This document shows, piece after piece, positions 26,901-39,300 of a stretch of DNA of 64,000 nucleotides. Made by a program: the position numbers and the translations under genes. The notes beneath the pieces are model-generated. The model was given only the letters and a program-made list of their open reading frames with translations, had not been told where the DNA came from and did no database searches. The stretch spans positions 310,001 to 374,000 of the forward strand of contig WBMV01004769.1 of assembly GCA_013396655.1 (NCBI GenBank). The letters are read 5' to 3'. The stretch's first letter is position 1. Every line of letters starts with the position of its first letter. This stretch comes from Campylorhamphus procurvoides (taxonomy: Eukaryota; Chordata; Aves; Passeriformes; Dendrocolaptidae).

Positions 26901-28063
26901 TAGATTAAACTGTAAATCTAATCCTCTGAACTTTTGCAGCTTTGCAGATTTTAGAGGAATATGATTTCTCATTCAGAATTCATTCCTAAATTAATGCTGA
27001 GCATGACTGTGTAATGTGTTCGTTATGAGGCAGGATTAGAGGGATTTAGCCAACATTATATCAGATACTGTATATGTTTTAGACATGCACATAAGCATTT
27101 TTTGTTGCTTTCATTCACCAGGGAAGCTCTATAAATAAAAGGAACCAAAATGTTCTTTAACCCCTTTGCAGTGTGTTGCTACGCTCAAATGCATTCTGGA
27201 TAACCCCAAATGCACAGCAAAGGTTGTTGCATTAGGAGACTGGCTGTTGCAAGTTTCCTTTGGGGTCAAGGGGGACAGCGAGTTTCCGTCCATGGCTCAC
27301 TCTGACCTGCCCTGCCCTTAGAAGGCAAGTACCCTGAAGATAACTTCATCTCCCTGCTGTGGCTGCATTGAGAGGAGGCCTCAAAGCAACTCCCCTCCTC
27401 TGTTTGGCATCTCATGTAAATGCTTTATTCTTGCCCAACATGCTGTGATTCTCCTCTCCTTCCTAGCTTGCAGAATTGATTTTGTTGTCAAAACTATGAT
27501 TGCATTTCTACAGCAATATATTAGAGAATTAAAGTGTGAAACATTAAGGGGAAAAAAGAGAAAAAATTAAACGGAAAAAATAAAAAAATCATGTCCAGAT
27601 GTTTTGATCAAACACTTGCAAGAAATAGCACAAAATAGGAAGTTTTTGTAAAATGTCACTCATTGTTGAGTGAATCTGGAAGGAACCTTTTACATCCTTA
27701 CATTTGCTTTTTCTTTCTCTCTTTTCTGTTGCTTTTTACTTTTTTGCCATTTTTAATTCTCTCTTGGTGTGCTTACTATGTATTGCTCATACAGTTTAAG
27801 TATTAAGAGGGGAATTTATTAAAATAAAGACTAGCTCAAATAAATGGCCTGAGTGGTTTACTTGTCTCAGGAATCTCCTTGGCATCATGAACTGCCACCT
27901 GAAAATGGTGTAGAAGTGTCTAGACAGCCAAGCACATTAACAGACCAATGTACATAAGAATGACATTACATTACTCCTGCCCTACTTACACTTTGCTATA
28001 ACCTAATCATTGAAGGTTAACCTAAGTCCCTTTAGATAGGTTTTTCAGACAACTTCTCTAGAT
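23991..28063. other. Noncoding stretch; possible conserved element around 26.9-27.1 kb
   Basis: No gene recognised. At about 24105-24160 the text 'CTGGATTTATACCAACATAA' resembles an old sauropsid dispersed repeat, but it is too short to annotate firmly. A local imperfect duplication of AGAAAGAAGGATT occurs at 24361-24395. The block 26880-27130 lacks repeats and has the texture of conserved noncoding DNA, a visual impression only. Overlapping frames near 25743-26200 on both strands have no recognised domain. Confidence 0.45.
24983..25018. repeat. Short G/T then A low-complexity tract
   Basis: TTTTTGGTTTGGTTTGGGG is followed by a T-run, GG and an A-run. This is the same G/T class as the tracts at 12433 and 15631. 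Confidence 0.75.
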
Positions 28064-28233
28064 ATCATAGAATCCTAGAATGGCCTGGATTGGAAGGGAC
28101 ATTAGAGATCAACCCATTCCAATCCCCCTGCCCTGTACAGGGACCCATTTCACTATAACAGACTACTCAGAACCCCATCTTTCCTGGCCTCAAACACTTC
28201 CAAGAATATGGTATCCACAACTTCTCTGGGCAA
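28064..28233 (-). mobile_element. CR1 LINE 3' end, minus strand
   Basis: On the plus strand it reads ATCATAGAATCCTAGAATGG, then TTGGAAGGGACATTAGAGAT, CCCCTGCCCTGTACAGGGACC and a GGTATCCACAACTTCTCTGG block. This is the reverse complement of a CR1 3' UTR plus the very end of ORF2. Only about 170 bases remain, so the 5' truncation is severe. The order of blocks matches the copy at 21251. Confidence 0.9.
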
Positions 28234-29463
28234 AGCTGAGAAAAAGGGTGTATAGTGAAGTCCTAGAGCAAGCATCATGCATGATTTATTACTTATTTCC
28301 AGAAATAAGAGGCATGTCTGGGCTGCAGTTTACATGCACATGTCCCATATTCAGCCTGACAGTTCTCAGTGGAAAATGGCCTCCATTTCATGGATTCATC
28401 GTTAAGTGATGCTTTGCCTCTTCCTACCACCATCCTTCATTGATTTTGAGGAGCTTATTAGCATACTGAAACATTCCCTTTAACCCAGAGAATGAAAACT
28501 GGATGTCTGCAGAAGACTGAGCTGCTTTGAATCAAGAGTTCTCAGTAACAAGAAAACTTTCAATAAGATTAATCCACAAAAAGATAAAGCAAATTCAAAC
28601 TAAACATTTTTCATTTTCAAGTTAACAATTATTTCCAGAGTAATTCATCCTCATTTAATTTTTTTTAAAAATCATTTCACATAATTTGTTAAACAATGAG
28701 TACAAATTTAGGTTTTGTCATTTTTTGTTGACAAATTCCAAACAGAGCTGCACTAGTGAAGTATTGCAGAAGGAACATCTGCAGCCATTCTTAAGGCAGA
28801 AGAAAATATGTCTGTAAAGATTTTACTTATATTTTGGAACTTGCTGCCATTGTATTTACTTCATTTTACAATGCAGAGAGAAATAATTAAAAAAAACATA
28901 TTAGAAAAAGCTGTTGCAGTACATAAGTTTGCTGCTTTGGGATAAATGAGTAATGGCTACATAACTGTCATCACACAATCACTTTTAAGCCTTCTTTCAT
29001 GGTATACAGCTGTGGGTTTGGGCAATGCAATTAATTAGAGGGGGAAATCAAAGCCATGTATCTTCCTTTTGTGGATTTTTAGTCCCTGTCTTTATATGGC
29101 TATCATGCCCTTCTAGCTATATTAAATGCAATTAAATTGCATCTTTCCAACAAACATTTCCATATTCCTGTCAAATAATACATGTACGCTCAAAGAAAAA
29201 CATATTAATAAGTGAAAAGCATTAGTGTTACTTGCAGATAAGAGAAAAGAAGCCCTTAAGAAACCACTGCTCTTCAGGATCCACAGTGTAATTGTAAACA
29301 CTGTTGCTGTTTTAGAAAAAGGAGAGATATAGTCAGACAATTCATGGCCATTTAGGAACAGTTTCCAGTGACCAGCAGAATCTTAATTTACGGTACTAAG
29401 TCCAAAATAGCCCAATTTATACTCACACAAATGTGAAAGTATTGATAGTTCTAGTACTTGCAT
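28234..29463. other. Noncoding stretch; possible conserved element around 28.98-29.15 kb
   Basis: No gene recognised. The 28980-29150 block contains several TAATTA/ATTAAA homeodomain-type cores without simple-repeat structure and includes two copies of ATGCAATTAAA/GCAATTAA in close spacing. It may be regulatory, but this cannot be tested from one sequence. Confidence 0.35.
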
Positions 29464-29503
29464 AAAAAAACCCAAACAAACAAAAATAAACAAACAAAAA
29501 CCC
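29464..29503. repeat. A/C-rich (CAAA)n-like tract
   Basis: Blocks of AAACAAACAAAAATAAACAA with CCC at both ends. This is low-complexity sequence. Confidence 0.8.
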
Positions 29504-32500
29504 ACTCATAATAATTATTTTCGTTCTAATATTTCTCATGATAATGCGGTTTTACTGAATTTTCAGGGTTTCTCTTAAGTGATTTTTCCAAGTCCAAAGA
29601 TGAATTGTACACTTGATACCCTAATTCTGAAATGGCCTTCTGCATGTTTTGTGACTATGACTGAGAGAGTTGAAGACAATATTCCAGGAAAAGCTGAATC
29701 AAGGATAATTGATTATCCTCTTCATCAATCTGCTGATACATACTTTGTCACGAATACAAGGGTCCTGAAAGAGCCTGAAGGAATAAAGGCAACCCTTATT
29801 GTAATATTTGCACACTGTTCACACCAGTTTTGACTTCCACATCTTTTACAGACATCCACAAACCCAACTATAAATTTTTGTCTCAGCCAGAACTCCAAAC
29901 TGAGGAAAGAAAATTCCCCAGCCTAATATATTTTTTCTGCATTTCACAAAATACTACTAGACTTACAAAGACTGTGCTGATTATGTTTTGTCTCTTCTGC
30001 CCACTAGAAAAAAAAAGGGGTCTATGAGAAAGACATATGTTTACAAAGGAAAATTATTTTAGCCATTAAACAATTCATTGTGTATTCAGCCCAACTAAAT
30101 GCACTATGTTCCCTGGAATGTCAGAGAACCAAGTTTCTTTAAGAGCTTGTTTTTTTCATTCTCTAGCTAGTAAGTTTGTAATAGTCCTACTTGTAGTCAC
30201 GGGAAGATCTGTCTAAGCCTTTGCATCAGTATCAAGATCACCATCATCATGAGACCAGACATTGCTACTCAAAACCTTGTTGAAATCTCTGTCTGAAGCA
30301 CCAGCAACACAGTGGTATCTCATTTCTCATAAAGACCTGTCTTCCGTATGTAAACAGTATGAACTTGGTGAGGGATAAACCTCTGAATTTGTGTGTCCCA
30401 TCACATCAAATTTCTTCTTGTTCCCTTCAAGAGAGGGATGCATCTCGTCCTAAAACATATTAGAATTTTGCCTCTGTCTCTTTTTCTTCAATAAATACAA
30501 AGAGAACCTCAACAAATAGCTGAAATGAAGACATCTGTGTAGCAAACAATTAAATTTACATGAAACGAAATATTGCCCTAAGGGTCTATAATTAAAGTGC
30601 AAATCCCAACTTACATGAACAGGATCCCACCCACTGTCTTTAAACTACTGCTGCTATTTTTTATTTGCAGTGAGCTAGAACAAGCATATTCTGATCAAGG
30701 TTGCTATCTCATTATACTTAGTCTCATACAACCACTGTCTCAAAACATGAGACATTCAGTTTATGTCGGAATATTAACGAATGGGGAAAGTGAAGAAGTA
30801 TAATAGCAACATGATGTGGCTACAGACATTAAATAAGAATTCATGTACCTAATTACAAGTCATCATTTATTTTCTATATGTAGAATCATCACAAATCATA
30901 AATCTATAAACTTAGAGATACTCATAATCTTCACTGAGTCTTATATGGACAAGATGTTCTTCTGGCAGGATGGAAAAATTAGTTCAAGTTGGCTTTGAAG
31001 GAAGAACAGCCAAGCTTTACACAAGAGAAGAGTTGAGAATATTAATGATGAACAGCACAAAAAACATTTTGAAAAGAATCAGAATTTATTGAGTAAAATT
31101 TATTCAAAAATCCTTCTTTTATATACTTATTTTTTCTTCCTGGTTTGTCTTTGCCATTTCTGATCTCTAATATTAATAATAAAAATATTTGGAATTGCAT
31201 CTCTTTTTGTCACAATGTATCATGTTAAAACAGCCTCTGCTGTTACAGATAGCCTACTAATAGTAACCACAGCTTGCAATTTAAAGTCAGCTAGCACTGC
31301 TGTGATTGCAAATTGCCTTCAATTGTCCATGTGTCTTTGTCCTCTCTCCTGTCTCCTGGATATGGAGAGAGAAAGGTGGAGCAGCCCCGTGGTGATGAAA
31401 TACTCTTTACTGTCTGTTCTTACAATACCAATTTCAGTTTTAAAAACCATGAATGAAAACAATAACAAATGAACAAGAAAACAGACTTCCAAACAGGAAA
31501 GGATGAAAGCAAAATATATTACAGATTGATCAAAAAACAGGAGGCCCCCAAGCAGCCTTCTGGGTGTGCTGTGAAAAAAACCTGTCAGGAAATATGTGAT
31601 AGCATATGGAGGGGTGGATGATAAAACCTTTCAAACACAAAGTCTGCAAGGGGGGAGATACCAAAATCTGCTGGAAGAAACTGGTGAGATGCAGCCACAG
31701 ACCATGTTTGGAAAAGTACCGGATGTACCTTGTGAGCTTCTAAGCTCTTTTAAGTAGTAAACATTTGTGGGTTTTGTTTAGTCCCTTTTGCTTCTTCCAA
31801 AGGATGATTAGTTCCTAAGCATTAATAAAGTTTGCAAAAGTATTATGTGCATGCAAAGATGTTGCTAAGTGTTGTACATGAGGAAGTCTGTCTTCAATTA
31901 TATTTTAGCAATTACTTTGATATCATCTTTTGTTTACAGTAGGCTACCATGAACAAGGATGTCCCTGAGGAAAAAGGATTTGAGGAGCGGAGAGGACATA
32001 GGAAGAAAAGGCTCTGAAAACAGTGTTTGGCTTGAAGTTTTTTCTAAGACAAAAAAAAATGTGAATCATGGGCAAAGTCAGTGCACCAAAAGAAATCTTA
32101 TTTGCTTGCCAAAAAGTTTTTATATAGTAATGACAGGAAATAGAAGGAAAAGAGGTGGATTCCAAAGGATTTTAAAAATTAAAAACCAAAAAATGTCTAC
32201 AGATTTTGAGGTAGCTTTGCCTAACATATACATGGGGCTTTGTTCCTCAGTGGATATGTTTTCCTTGGGTAGCTGATAAAGTTATAATTGGTTCCATGTT
32301 CAGCAGTGCTTTGGCTTTAGCTTCATTTTTTGAATGCAAGGAAAAAGGAATGTAGTCCACAGTCATGCATTTCTTTTTTTTTTTCTTTTTTTTTAAACAG
32401 GCTGTAAAATGAAAGCATTATTCATTTCATAACAAGGAAATGATGCTGCAGCTACATGTAGAGCAGTAGTTCTTGAACTACACTTGTTTGCATCCCTCCA

Positions 32501-33924
32501 TGAATTGTTGAGGAAGAGCACACCTACACCAGGAGAGTTAGGATATCCGTGTTGGGCTAGGGGAGAAGAGGTGCTGGGAGATAAACTGGTCTGAGGCAGC
32601 GCTCTAGACTGCAGCCCTGTCTTTGAGCTCATGTCTCTGGGCAAATTAGTCTGTGGAAAGAACTGAAATGTGTGGTGCAAAAACAAGTGCTGCAAGATAC
32701 AGCAAGACTGGCACCTCTTAGATGTGAAGGGATCTCAGTAGGCTGCGTGACAGCAGCAGTGTTTTCTCCCAGATATCCAGCATGCTCCACCTGCCCTCCC
32801 CTGCAGACATGGCTGGATGTGCTCTGTTAAACCAGAAGGAAGCATCCAGCATGATGAAATAGCATTTATACAGCCTTAAAACAATCACTACAGACCAGTA
32901 CAAACAGAGGAACTGCTGTCCTTATCAAGACACAGAACAGCCCAGTGTCATTCTGGTATGTCTAAGACACTGCTAGTGATACATTTCAAAGATAAGCATC
33001 TATGGTGTATCAAAGTTTGCAAATTTTAAAATCAATCTTTAATATTATAAAGCATGGGCTGTTTCTGTCCATGTAACTCACATGAATAATTTTTTTGAAG
33101 TGGCCCACCCAGCCATCCACAGTACAATTACATTAATTCTGTTGGATCTATCTAAATCAAACTTGCCTAGTGATAAACCAACTTTCTTAGGGTGATTTTT
33201 TGTATGACAGTGGCATTCCATGAGAATTAGGACCTAAGGATATGACCAGAATCTCAGGGCTTCCTCTTGCCTCTATGTAGTGACAATTCCTGAAAAGACA
33301 GGATCAGACCTCTAATATGCAGCCCTTCTCTAATGGCAGCATGAAAATAAAATCCTTAAATTAGAAGACAGAGTACCTTGTTTAATGCATACATTAGCAT
33401 GTGAATGGAAACTGATATCTTTGACTCCTACAGAAAGAGCTTACAAGTTAAAACCTGACATCACAACTGAAATATGATTTTAGTACACTTTAAAATTTAT
33501 AGTGAGCAATTGCTATAGAAGATTGTCCTTATAAAGCACTATCAAAATCCTTTTATAGTCTTTTTTTTTTCTCTCTAGGAAAATACAGTTTTCACTATCC
33601 AAATGCACTTTCTTACCTTAATTGTGAAACCACAATTTATGAAAACAATATTCTTTGTGCTTTGCAGGTTTCCCTATGAGGAACGTGGGCCACTGTAGTA
33701 TGTTTGTTTAAGTACCATGCTTACAACTGTAGTTCCCACCTGACTCACTAGTTCAGTTTTCATTGCCCCTGGCTTTCTTTTATTATTTAACTTGCTTCTG
33801 AAGTTCCTTTTAGTAGGAAAAGAAACCTTTACAAAAAAATCTTTAAGAAAAACACGGTGAGTTTGGAGCTCATTTTAAATGTAGTTCTTCACTCTGCATA
33901 GAAGGGTGAATAAATTGTTGACTG
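29504..33924. other. Noncoding stretch, no gene recognised
   Basis: Open frames up to 105 codons (31959-32276) have no recognisable domain, and several overlap on opposite strands. The only repeats seen are a T/C tract at 32370-32394 and short A or T runs. Confidence 0.5.
32370..32394. repeat. T-rich low-complexity tract
   Basis: Two T-runs interrupted by single C residues. Confidence 0.85.
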
Positions 33925-35728
33925 AATCATAGAATCATTTAGCTTGGAAGAGACCTTTAAGATTATCAAGTCCAACTGTTGACCCAACACTGTCAAGTTT
34001 ACCTCTAAACATTGTCCCCAGAAGATATATCCAATGTATTTAAAATATCTCTGGGGATGGTGACTCCACTACTTCCTTGAGAAGTCTATTCCAATGCTTG
34101 ATAACCCTTCCTGTGAAGAAATTTTTCTTAATATCCAATCTAAACATCCCCCGGAGCAACAACTTGAAGCCATTTCCCCTTGTCCTGTCACTTGTTACTT
34201 AGGAAAAGAAACTGGCCCCCACCTATCAGGTAGTTGTCTATGTCTTTCTTGTAGTGAGGGGCCCAAAACTCAACATGATTTTCAAGGTGCAGTCTAAAAT
34301 TGCTGAGTACAAGGGGACAATCACTGTCCTTGTCCTGCTGGTCACAGTATTCCTGATACAGGCCAGGATGCCATTGGTCTTTTTGTCCACCTGAGCACAC
34401 TGCTGGCTCATGTTCAGCCATCATCCCCAGGTCCTTTTCCAGGGGGCAGCTTTCCAGCCTCTCTGTCCCCAGTCTGTAATGCTGTATGGGGTTGTTGTGA
34501 ACCAAGGGCAGGACCTGGCACTTGGTCTTGTTGAACCTCATACAACTGGCCTTGGTCCATTGATCCAGCCTGTCCAGATCCCTCTGTGCAGTATTCCTGC
34601 TGTTCAACAGATCGACACTCCCACCCAGCTTGGTGTCATCTGCAGATTAATTGAGGGTACATTTGATCCCCTCATCCAGATCATCAGTAAAGATGTTAAA
34701 CAGGGCTGGCTCCAGTCCTGAGCTTTGAGGAACCCCATTAGTGACCAGGTGCCAGCTGGATGTAACTCCATTCACCAACACTCTCTGGGCCTGGCCATCC
34801 AGCCTGTTTTTCACCCAGCAATGAGGACACAGTTCGAGCCATGGGCTGGCAGTTTCTCCAGTCAAATGCTGTGAGAAACGGTGTCAAATTGGGCTTTACT
34901 AAAGTCTTAGTAGAAACATCCACAACCTTTTCCTCATCCACTAAACAGGTCACCTTGTCATAGAAGGAAATAAAGTTGATCAAGCAGGACCTACCTTTCC
35001 TGAACCTATGATGGATGGGCCTGATCCCCGGTTGTCCTGCACATACCACATGATGTCATACTCAAAATGATCTGCTCCATTAGCACTAAGGTCAGGCTGA
35101 CAGGCCTGTAGTTTCCTGGATCCTCCTTCCAACCCTTCCTGAAGATGGATATCACATTTGCAACCTCCAGCCACCTAAGACCTCCCCAGTTAACCCGGAA
35201 TGCTGGTAAATTAGGGAAGGTGGCTTGATGAGCACTACCACCAGTTCCCTCAGTATTCTTGAGTGCATCCCATCTGGTCCCATGGACTTATGTGTGCCTA
35301 AGTGGTGTAGCAGGTCACTGATCATTTCCCCTTGGATTGCAGGGATTTCCTTCTGCTCCCTGTCCCTGTTTTCCAGCTCAGGGGGCCTGGTACCCCAAGA
35401 ACAACTGTTCTTGCTATTAAAGACTGAGGCAAATGAGGCATTAAGTACCTCAGACTTTTTCTCATCCTTTGTCACTACGTTTCCCTCCACAAGAAACAAA
35501 GACTGGAGACTCTCCTTGGGCGTCCTTTTGTTGTTGAGCTATTTATAGAAACACTTTTTAATTGTCTTTTATACCAGTAGCCAAAAAAGTTCTAGTTAGC
35601 TTTTGGCTCTTCAAATTTTCCTCCTGCAAAACCTCACAACATCCTTATAGTCCTGAATTCCCTGCCTCTTCTTCCATGGGCCACAAACTCTAAGAATTTT
35701 CCTGAGTTCCAGCCAAAGTTCTCTGTTC

Positions 35729-36313
35729 ATCCAGATCAGCATTCTTCCCCATTGGCTTGTCTTTCAGCACATGATGATGGCCTGTACAAGTAAGATTTCC
35801 TTCTTGAAGAATGTCCAGCCTTCCTAGACTCCTCTTTCATTCAGGACTGTTTCTCAAGGGACTCTCTCAATCAGTCTCCTAAACAGACCAAAGTCTGGAA
35901 GCCTGTGGTAGCAGTTTTCTGGCATCCTTCCTTTCTTCTCTGGGAATTATACACTCTTATTCTTTCACAATCACTGTGCCCAAGATGACCTCCAACCATC
36001 ACGTGCCTCACAAGTCCTTCNATCCAGATCAGCATTCTTCCCCATTGGCTTGTCTTTCAGCACATGATGATGGCCTGTACAAGTAAGATTTCCTTCTTGA
36101 AGAATGTCCAGCCTTCCTAGACTCCTCTTTCATTCAGGACTGTTTCTCAAGGGACTCTCTCAATCAGTCTCCTAAACAGACCAAAGTCTGGAAGCCTGTG
36201 GTAGCAGTTTTCTGGCATCCTTCCTTTCTTCTCTGGGAATTATACACTCTTATTCTTTCACAATCACTGTGCCCAAGATGACCTCCAACCATCACGTGCC
36301 TCACAAGTCCTTC
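35729..36313. repeat. 292-base direct duplication around a single N (likely assembly artefact)
   Basis: Bases 35729-36020 and 36022-36313 are the same by my line-by-line reading: both begin ATCCAGATCAGCATTC and end CTCACAAGTCCTTC. The only thing between them is the N at 36021. Outside the copies the CR1 sequence continues in correct order once only. This is what unmerged overlapping contig ends look like when a scaffolder inserts a minimal gap. A real tandem duplication would not need an N exactly at the junction. Confidence 0.93.
36021..36021. other. Assembly gap of one N
   Basis: This is the only ambiguous base seen in the window. It lies exactly between the two 292-base copies. Confidence 0.98.
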
Positions 36314-36372
36314 TCTGTCAGTGAACAACAGGTCCAGTGGGGTACCTTCCCAAGTTGGCTGAGTCACAAAAC

Positions 36373-39300
36373 TGGGAAGCAGAATAGGAAGGGAATGGAG
36401 GACACAAGGAAAGAAATGTGGTGAGTAAGAAAACATTGGAGGTATTTGAACCTGTCTGTAGAAGGATTATGAAATGACTCTGTAGCTTTGAACAGGATCC
36501 CAAAACTGCTGAAGAACCTGAGACACAACTGAGGGTAGGAATGAAAATCTGTCTTTCAGCCACTGACATGATATGAAGGGACATCTGCCAGCTCAGGAGG
36601 GAGTCCAAAGCCCAGGAAGATAATCAAAGCAGTAATAAAATCTCATTCGGGAACTTATTTTAAGTTACTGCTTTCCACTGCAGCTACATTTTAAAGCAAA
36701 AGGCATCTTTTCCACATTTTACTATGCAGCTACTCTCCCCCAGCCCCCTTTACTGCATACTAAGCAAAGTAGGCAGGTGGAGTCTTTTGAGCTAATGATA
36801 GACCAAAATCATCATCTAGCAACTGGTGGTGCCTAATAGATGCCTGCAGATGCCTAATTAACATTCATGAATCACTTGAATCCCTTAGATGAACTCAGTA
36901 TACAGTAAAAGCATAAATTATTATTATGGGTACTAAGTGCTTCAGAAAACAATTGTGCTATTTCAAAAAATTGTTTTATCATTCCTTTTACTAAGGGAGA
37001 ATTGAGTAAAGACCAATTTAAAAATCTTTTCTTTCCCTACATATTAATTATTTTACTACCATGTAAATAGAAACAAATCCACATTAAAAGGTCCTCAGGT
37101 GTTTCAGGAGTTTGGATTTCTAACAAAATCTAAGATTCCAGTTAAATCTGACAGAAATCTGGACAATCAACAATCATTAATGTGATTGAAATTTTAAAGT
37201 GGACTACTCAATCATGCTACAGAGCTGCTAAGAACATTCTGAGTCCTTTCCTTGTCCCTGACCCTTAAGCTGCTTTGCATCTGGATATTTAAATACTTTG
37301 CACAGCTGTGTCTTGCAGACTTCGCCTTCTCCATCTGCTTGTTTGTTTTCCTGGTTTTATTTTTCAGGCTGCTATTTTGTATAAGCAAAATTATCCTTTT
37401 ATGTCTCCTCTGCCTCTGCTGTTTCTTCTAGATATTGTAAACTACAGTATCTGATACTTCTGTTATAGATTTATATTTTACTAGATAGTGTGAGATAAAG
37501 ATAAGAAGCCTCACTAGAACGTGAGGCTGATGCCTCACTCTGATACATAAATCCCCAAAGCTTTTTTTTTCTGAATTTTACCGTGGAGTATCACCTTGGT
37601 GTGTAAATGAATTCTGATGATTTTTTACAGGCATGTATCACAGGTCAGTAGAAAAAAGGGAGACAAGCCACTGGCCATCTAACAGAACACAATTACCCTT
37701 TACATTAGTGAAAGTGACACTTCTGGATTTGTTTTTGGGGGTTTTTTGTCGGATAATCTGAATACTCTGGTGGTAAATATTCCTAAAATATCGGTTCATG
37801 ACCTAAGAAGAGTAGCGATTCAGATTTGATTTTTAAAACATTTCTCTGTCTTTGGGTCAACATGTTTGCAGAATGAAAGGATGTTTCCTGACCTTTTTAT
37901 CTCTGAAGGGTGGGAAGTAACTTCAGATTCAGAGATTTATCTCATATCCTAGAAACAAATTGAGCCAAGTTTTCAAGTTCTATCTCCGAGATATGTCTGG
38001 ATTACTGAGTTTGCTTACTCTGAACTGTTCCATAAAGGAAGTTAAAAATTAATGCTGCTGCTTAGGTATATACTTAAATATGAGCTCAGCTTTTAGCAAA
38101 AACAGATGTTCTTTGCTTAGCTGGGATGGTCTGGAAAAAAACAATTACTAAATTGTTTTGATGTGTTCAATTCTAGGAATCTGTTAATGACTTATGAACA
38201 CACAGATGCCTCTGTAAGGTCAGAAATGCGGCTTTCTTACCAGATAGCAGAAGAAGATATAATAGGACAAAAGGTAGGGGTCACATACTGAAGATGCATG
38301 AGGCTGATAATATCTTACAGCTTTTGTATGTATTAATGCATCCCTATTTGTTCCCTGTGTTATCCTGTATGGAACCTTATCTATGTGAAACAAATTGCAA
38401 GGGTTTTTTTAAAGAAATCTCACGTGCTTAAATAAATCACTCAGATTACCTTAAAATTTCATTTTTCAGGGTTTGTCATAGCTGTTATATCCTACTGAAT
38501 TATTGTGAAATGTCAAGAGCAAGGCAACAAAACATGTTCTACAGAACAAAACTTTAGGAAATAGGAATCACTGAAATTTAATTCTAAATGACCTTGGGAA
38601 GAGGGAAGAGAAAGAAGGTAATGTCAAATTATAATAATAACTTCTGATCATGAGCTTTGCTCTTTGACACAGTTTGCATTCAATTTGCAGCTGGTGCATC
38701 TAGCTCCCCTTGGCTTCACAGAAGTCCTAGAAATGTCTGGAATTGTTATGTGAGCCTCACAGGAAAATCTAACCATATCCAGGTATATTCCCATAAGTTC
38801 TACAAGTAATGAGCACACATCATCTTGGGAAAAAAATAAAAAGAAACAACTAAACACCAAAAACCTTAAAGACAAACACAGCTTCAAGCTTAGGGGTATC
38901 CATTTCAGCTCTTCTTTACTTGTCTGTTCTTCTAGATTCCCAGACTATTACATTACTTGTTCTTCATCTTCTGTTTATCACAAATGCCTAACATTTCCTC
39001 AAGTTACCCCCGAAGTGAGCTCAGTAGCTTGCATTTGATGGAAGTAGGTGATTTTATCGTATGCCACCATTCATCAACTCCTCTGATGCCAGTACTGTAG
39101 ACTACTGTGTACTAATTCTAATTAGGCCATCGCTGAAATAAGTTGTTGCTGATTTGTAATTTTGCAGTTGTGCTTAGGAATCCCAGTGGCAGACCATCTT
39201 GCTTTCAGCATTCAGAAGTGCAACAGGAATTCATTACCCCCCTCCCACAGATTACAGGCTAAAATATTTCACTTGGGAACAGTAAACTCCCCTTGATTTC

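Larger units (their letters stand above)
33925..36372 (-). mobile_element. Long 5'-truncated CR1 LINE (CR1-Y-like 3' end), minus strand
   Basis: The element's 3' end lies at 33925 (plus-strand text AATCATAGAATCATTTAGC, then TTGGAAGAGACCTTTAAGAT and CAAGTCCAACTGTTGACCC). This is the CR1 subfamily type usually called CR1-Y. It extends leftward-to-rightward in reverse through the 3' UTR, ORF2 reverse transcriptase, the linker and the C-terminal part of the endonuclease, and breaks off near 36372. About 2.45 kb is present in the window. Of this, 293 bases are a duplicated piece plus an N that I consider an assembly artefact (see 35729-36313), so the true insertion is about 2.15 kb. It is the longest CR1 copy in the window and has no intact ORF. 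An internal deletion near 34238 removes the ORF2 C-terminus. Confidence 0.95.
34188..36372 (-). pseudogene. Broken CR1 ORF2: endonuclease C-terminus plus reverse transcriptase
   Basis: This is the decayed coding part of the CR1 copy, recognisable in several minus-strand frames. Reading 5' to 3': the endonuclease C-terminus (PLDLLFTDREGL, about 36310-36340) is followed by the region of the conserved SDH motif, here SDC (36260-36268), so the family's histidine is replaced. The linker runs to about 35500. The RT N-terminus holds HKSMGPDGMH (35263-35292), then FRKGRSCLINFISFYDKV (about 34960-35010), then the GVPQ motif (about 34725-34740, GVPQSS instead of the usual GVPQGS). The catalytic ADD triplet is encoded at 34635-34643, but a TAA stop lies one codon upstream of it (34647-34649). 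[10 protein letters not shown] follows and joins in frame to NYL at about 34238, so roughly 40-50 codons usual in the family are missing. With stops, frameshifts and no 5' half it cannot encode a working protein. Confidence 0.92.

Noticed and set aside
35729..36313. Genuine recent tandem duplication inside the CR1 element
   Set aside because: The N exactly at the junction and the apparently perfect identity in an otherwise diverged element favour an assembly artefact.
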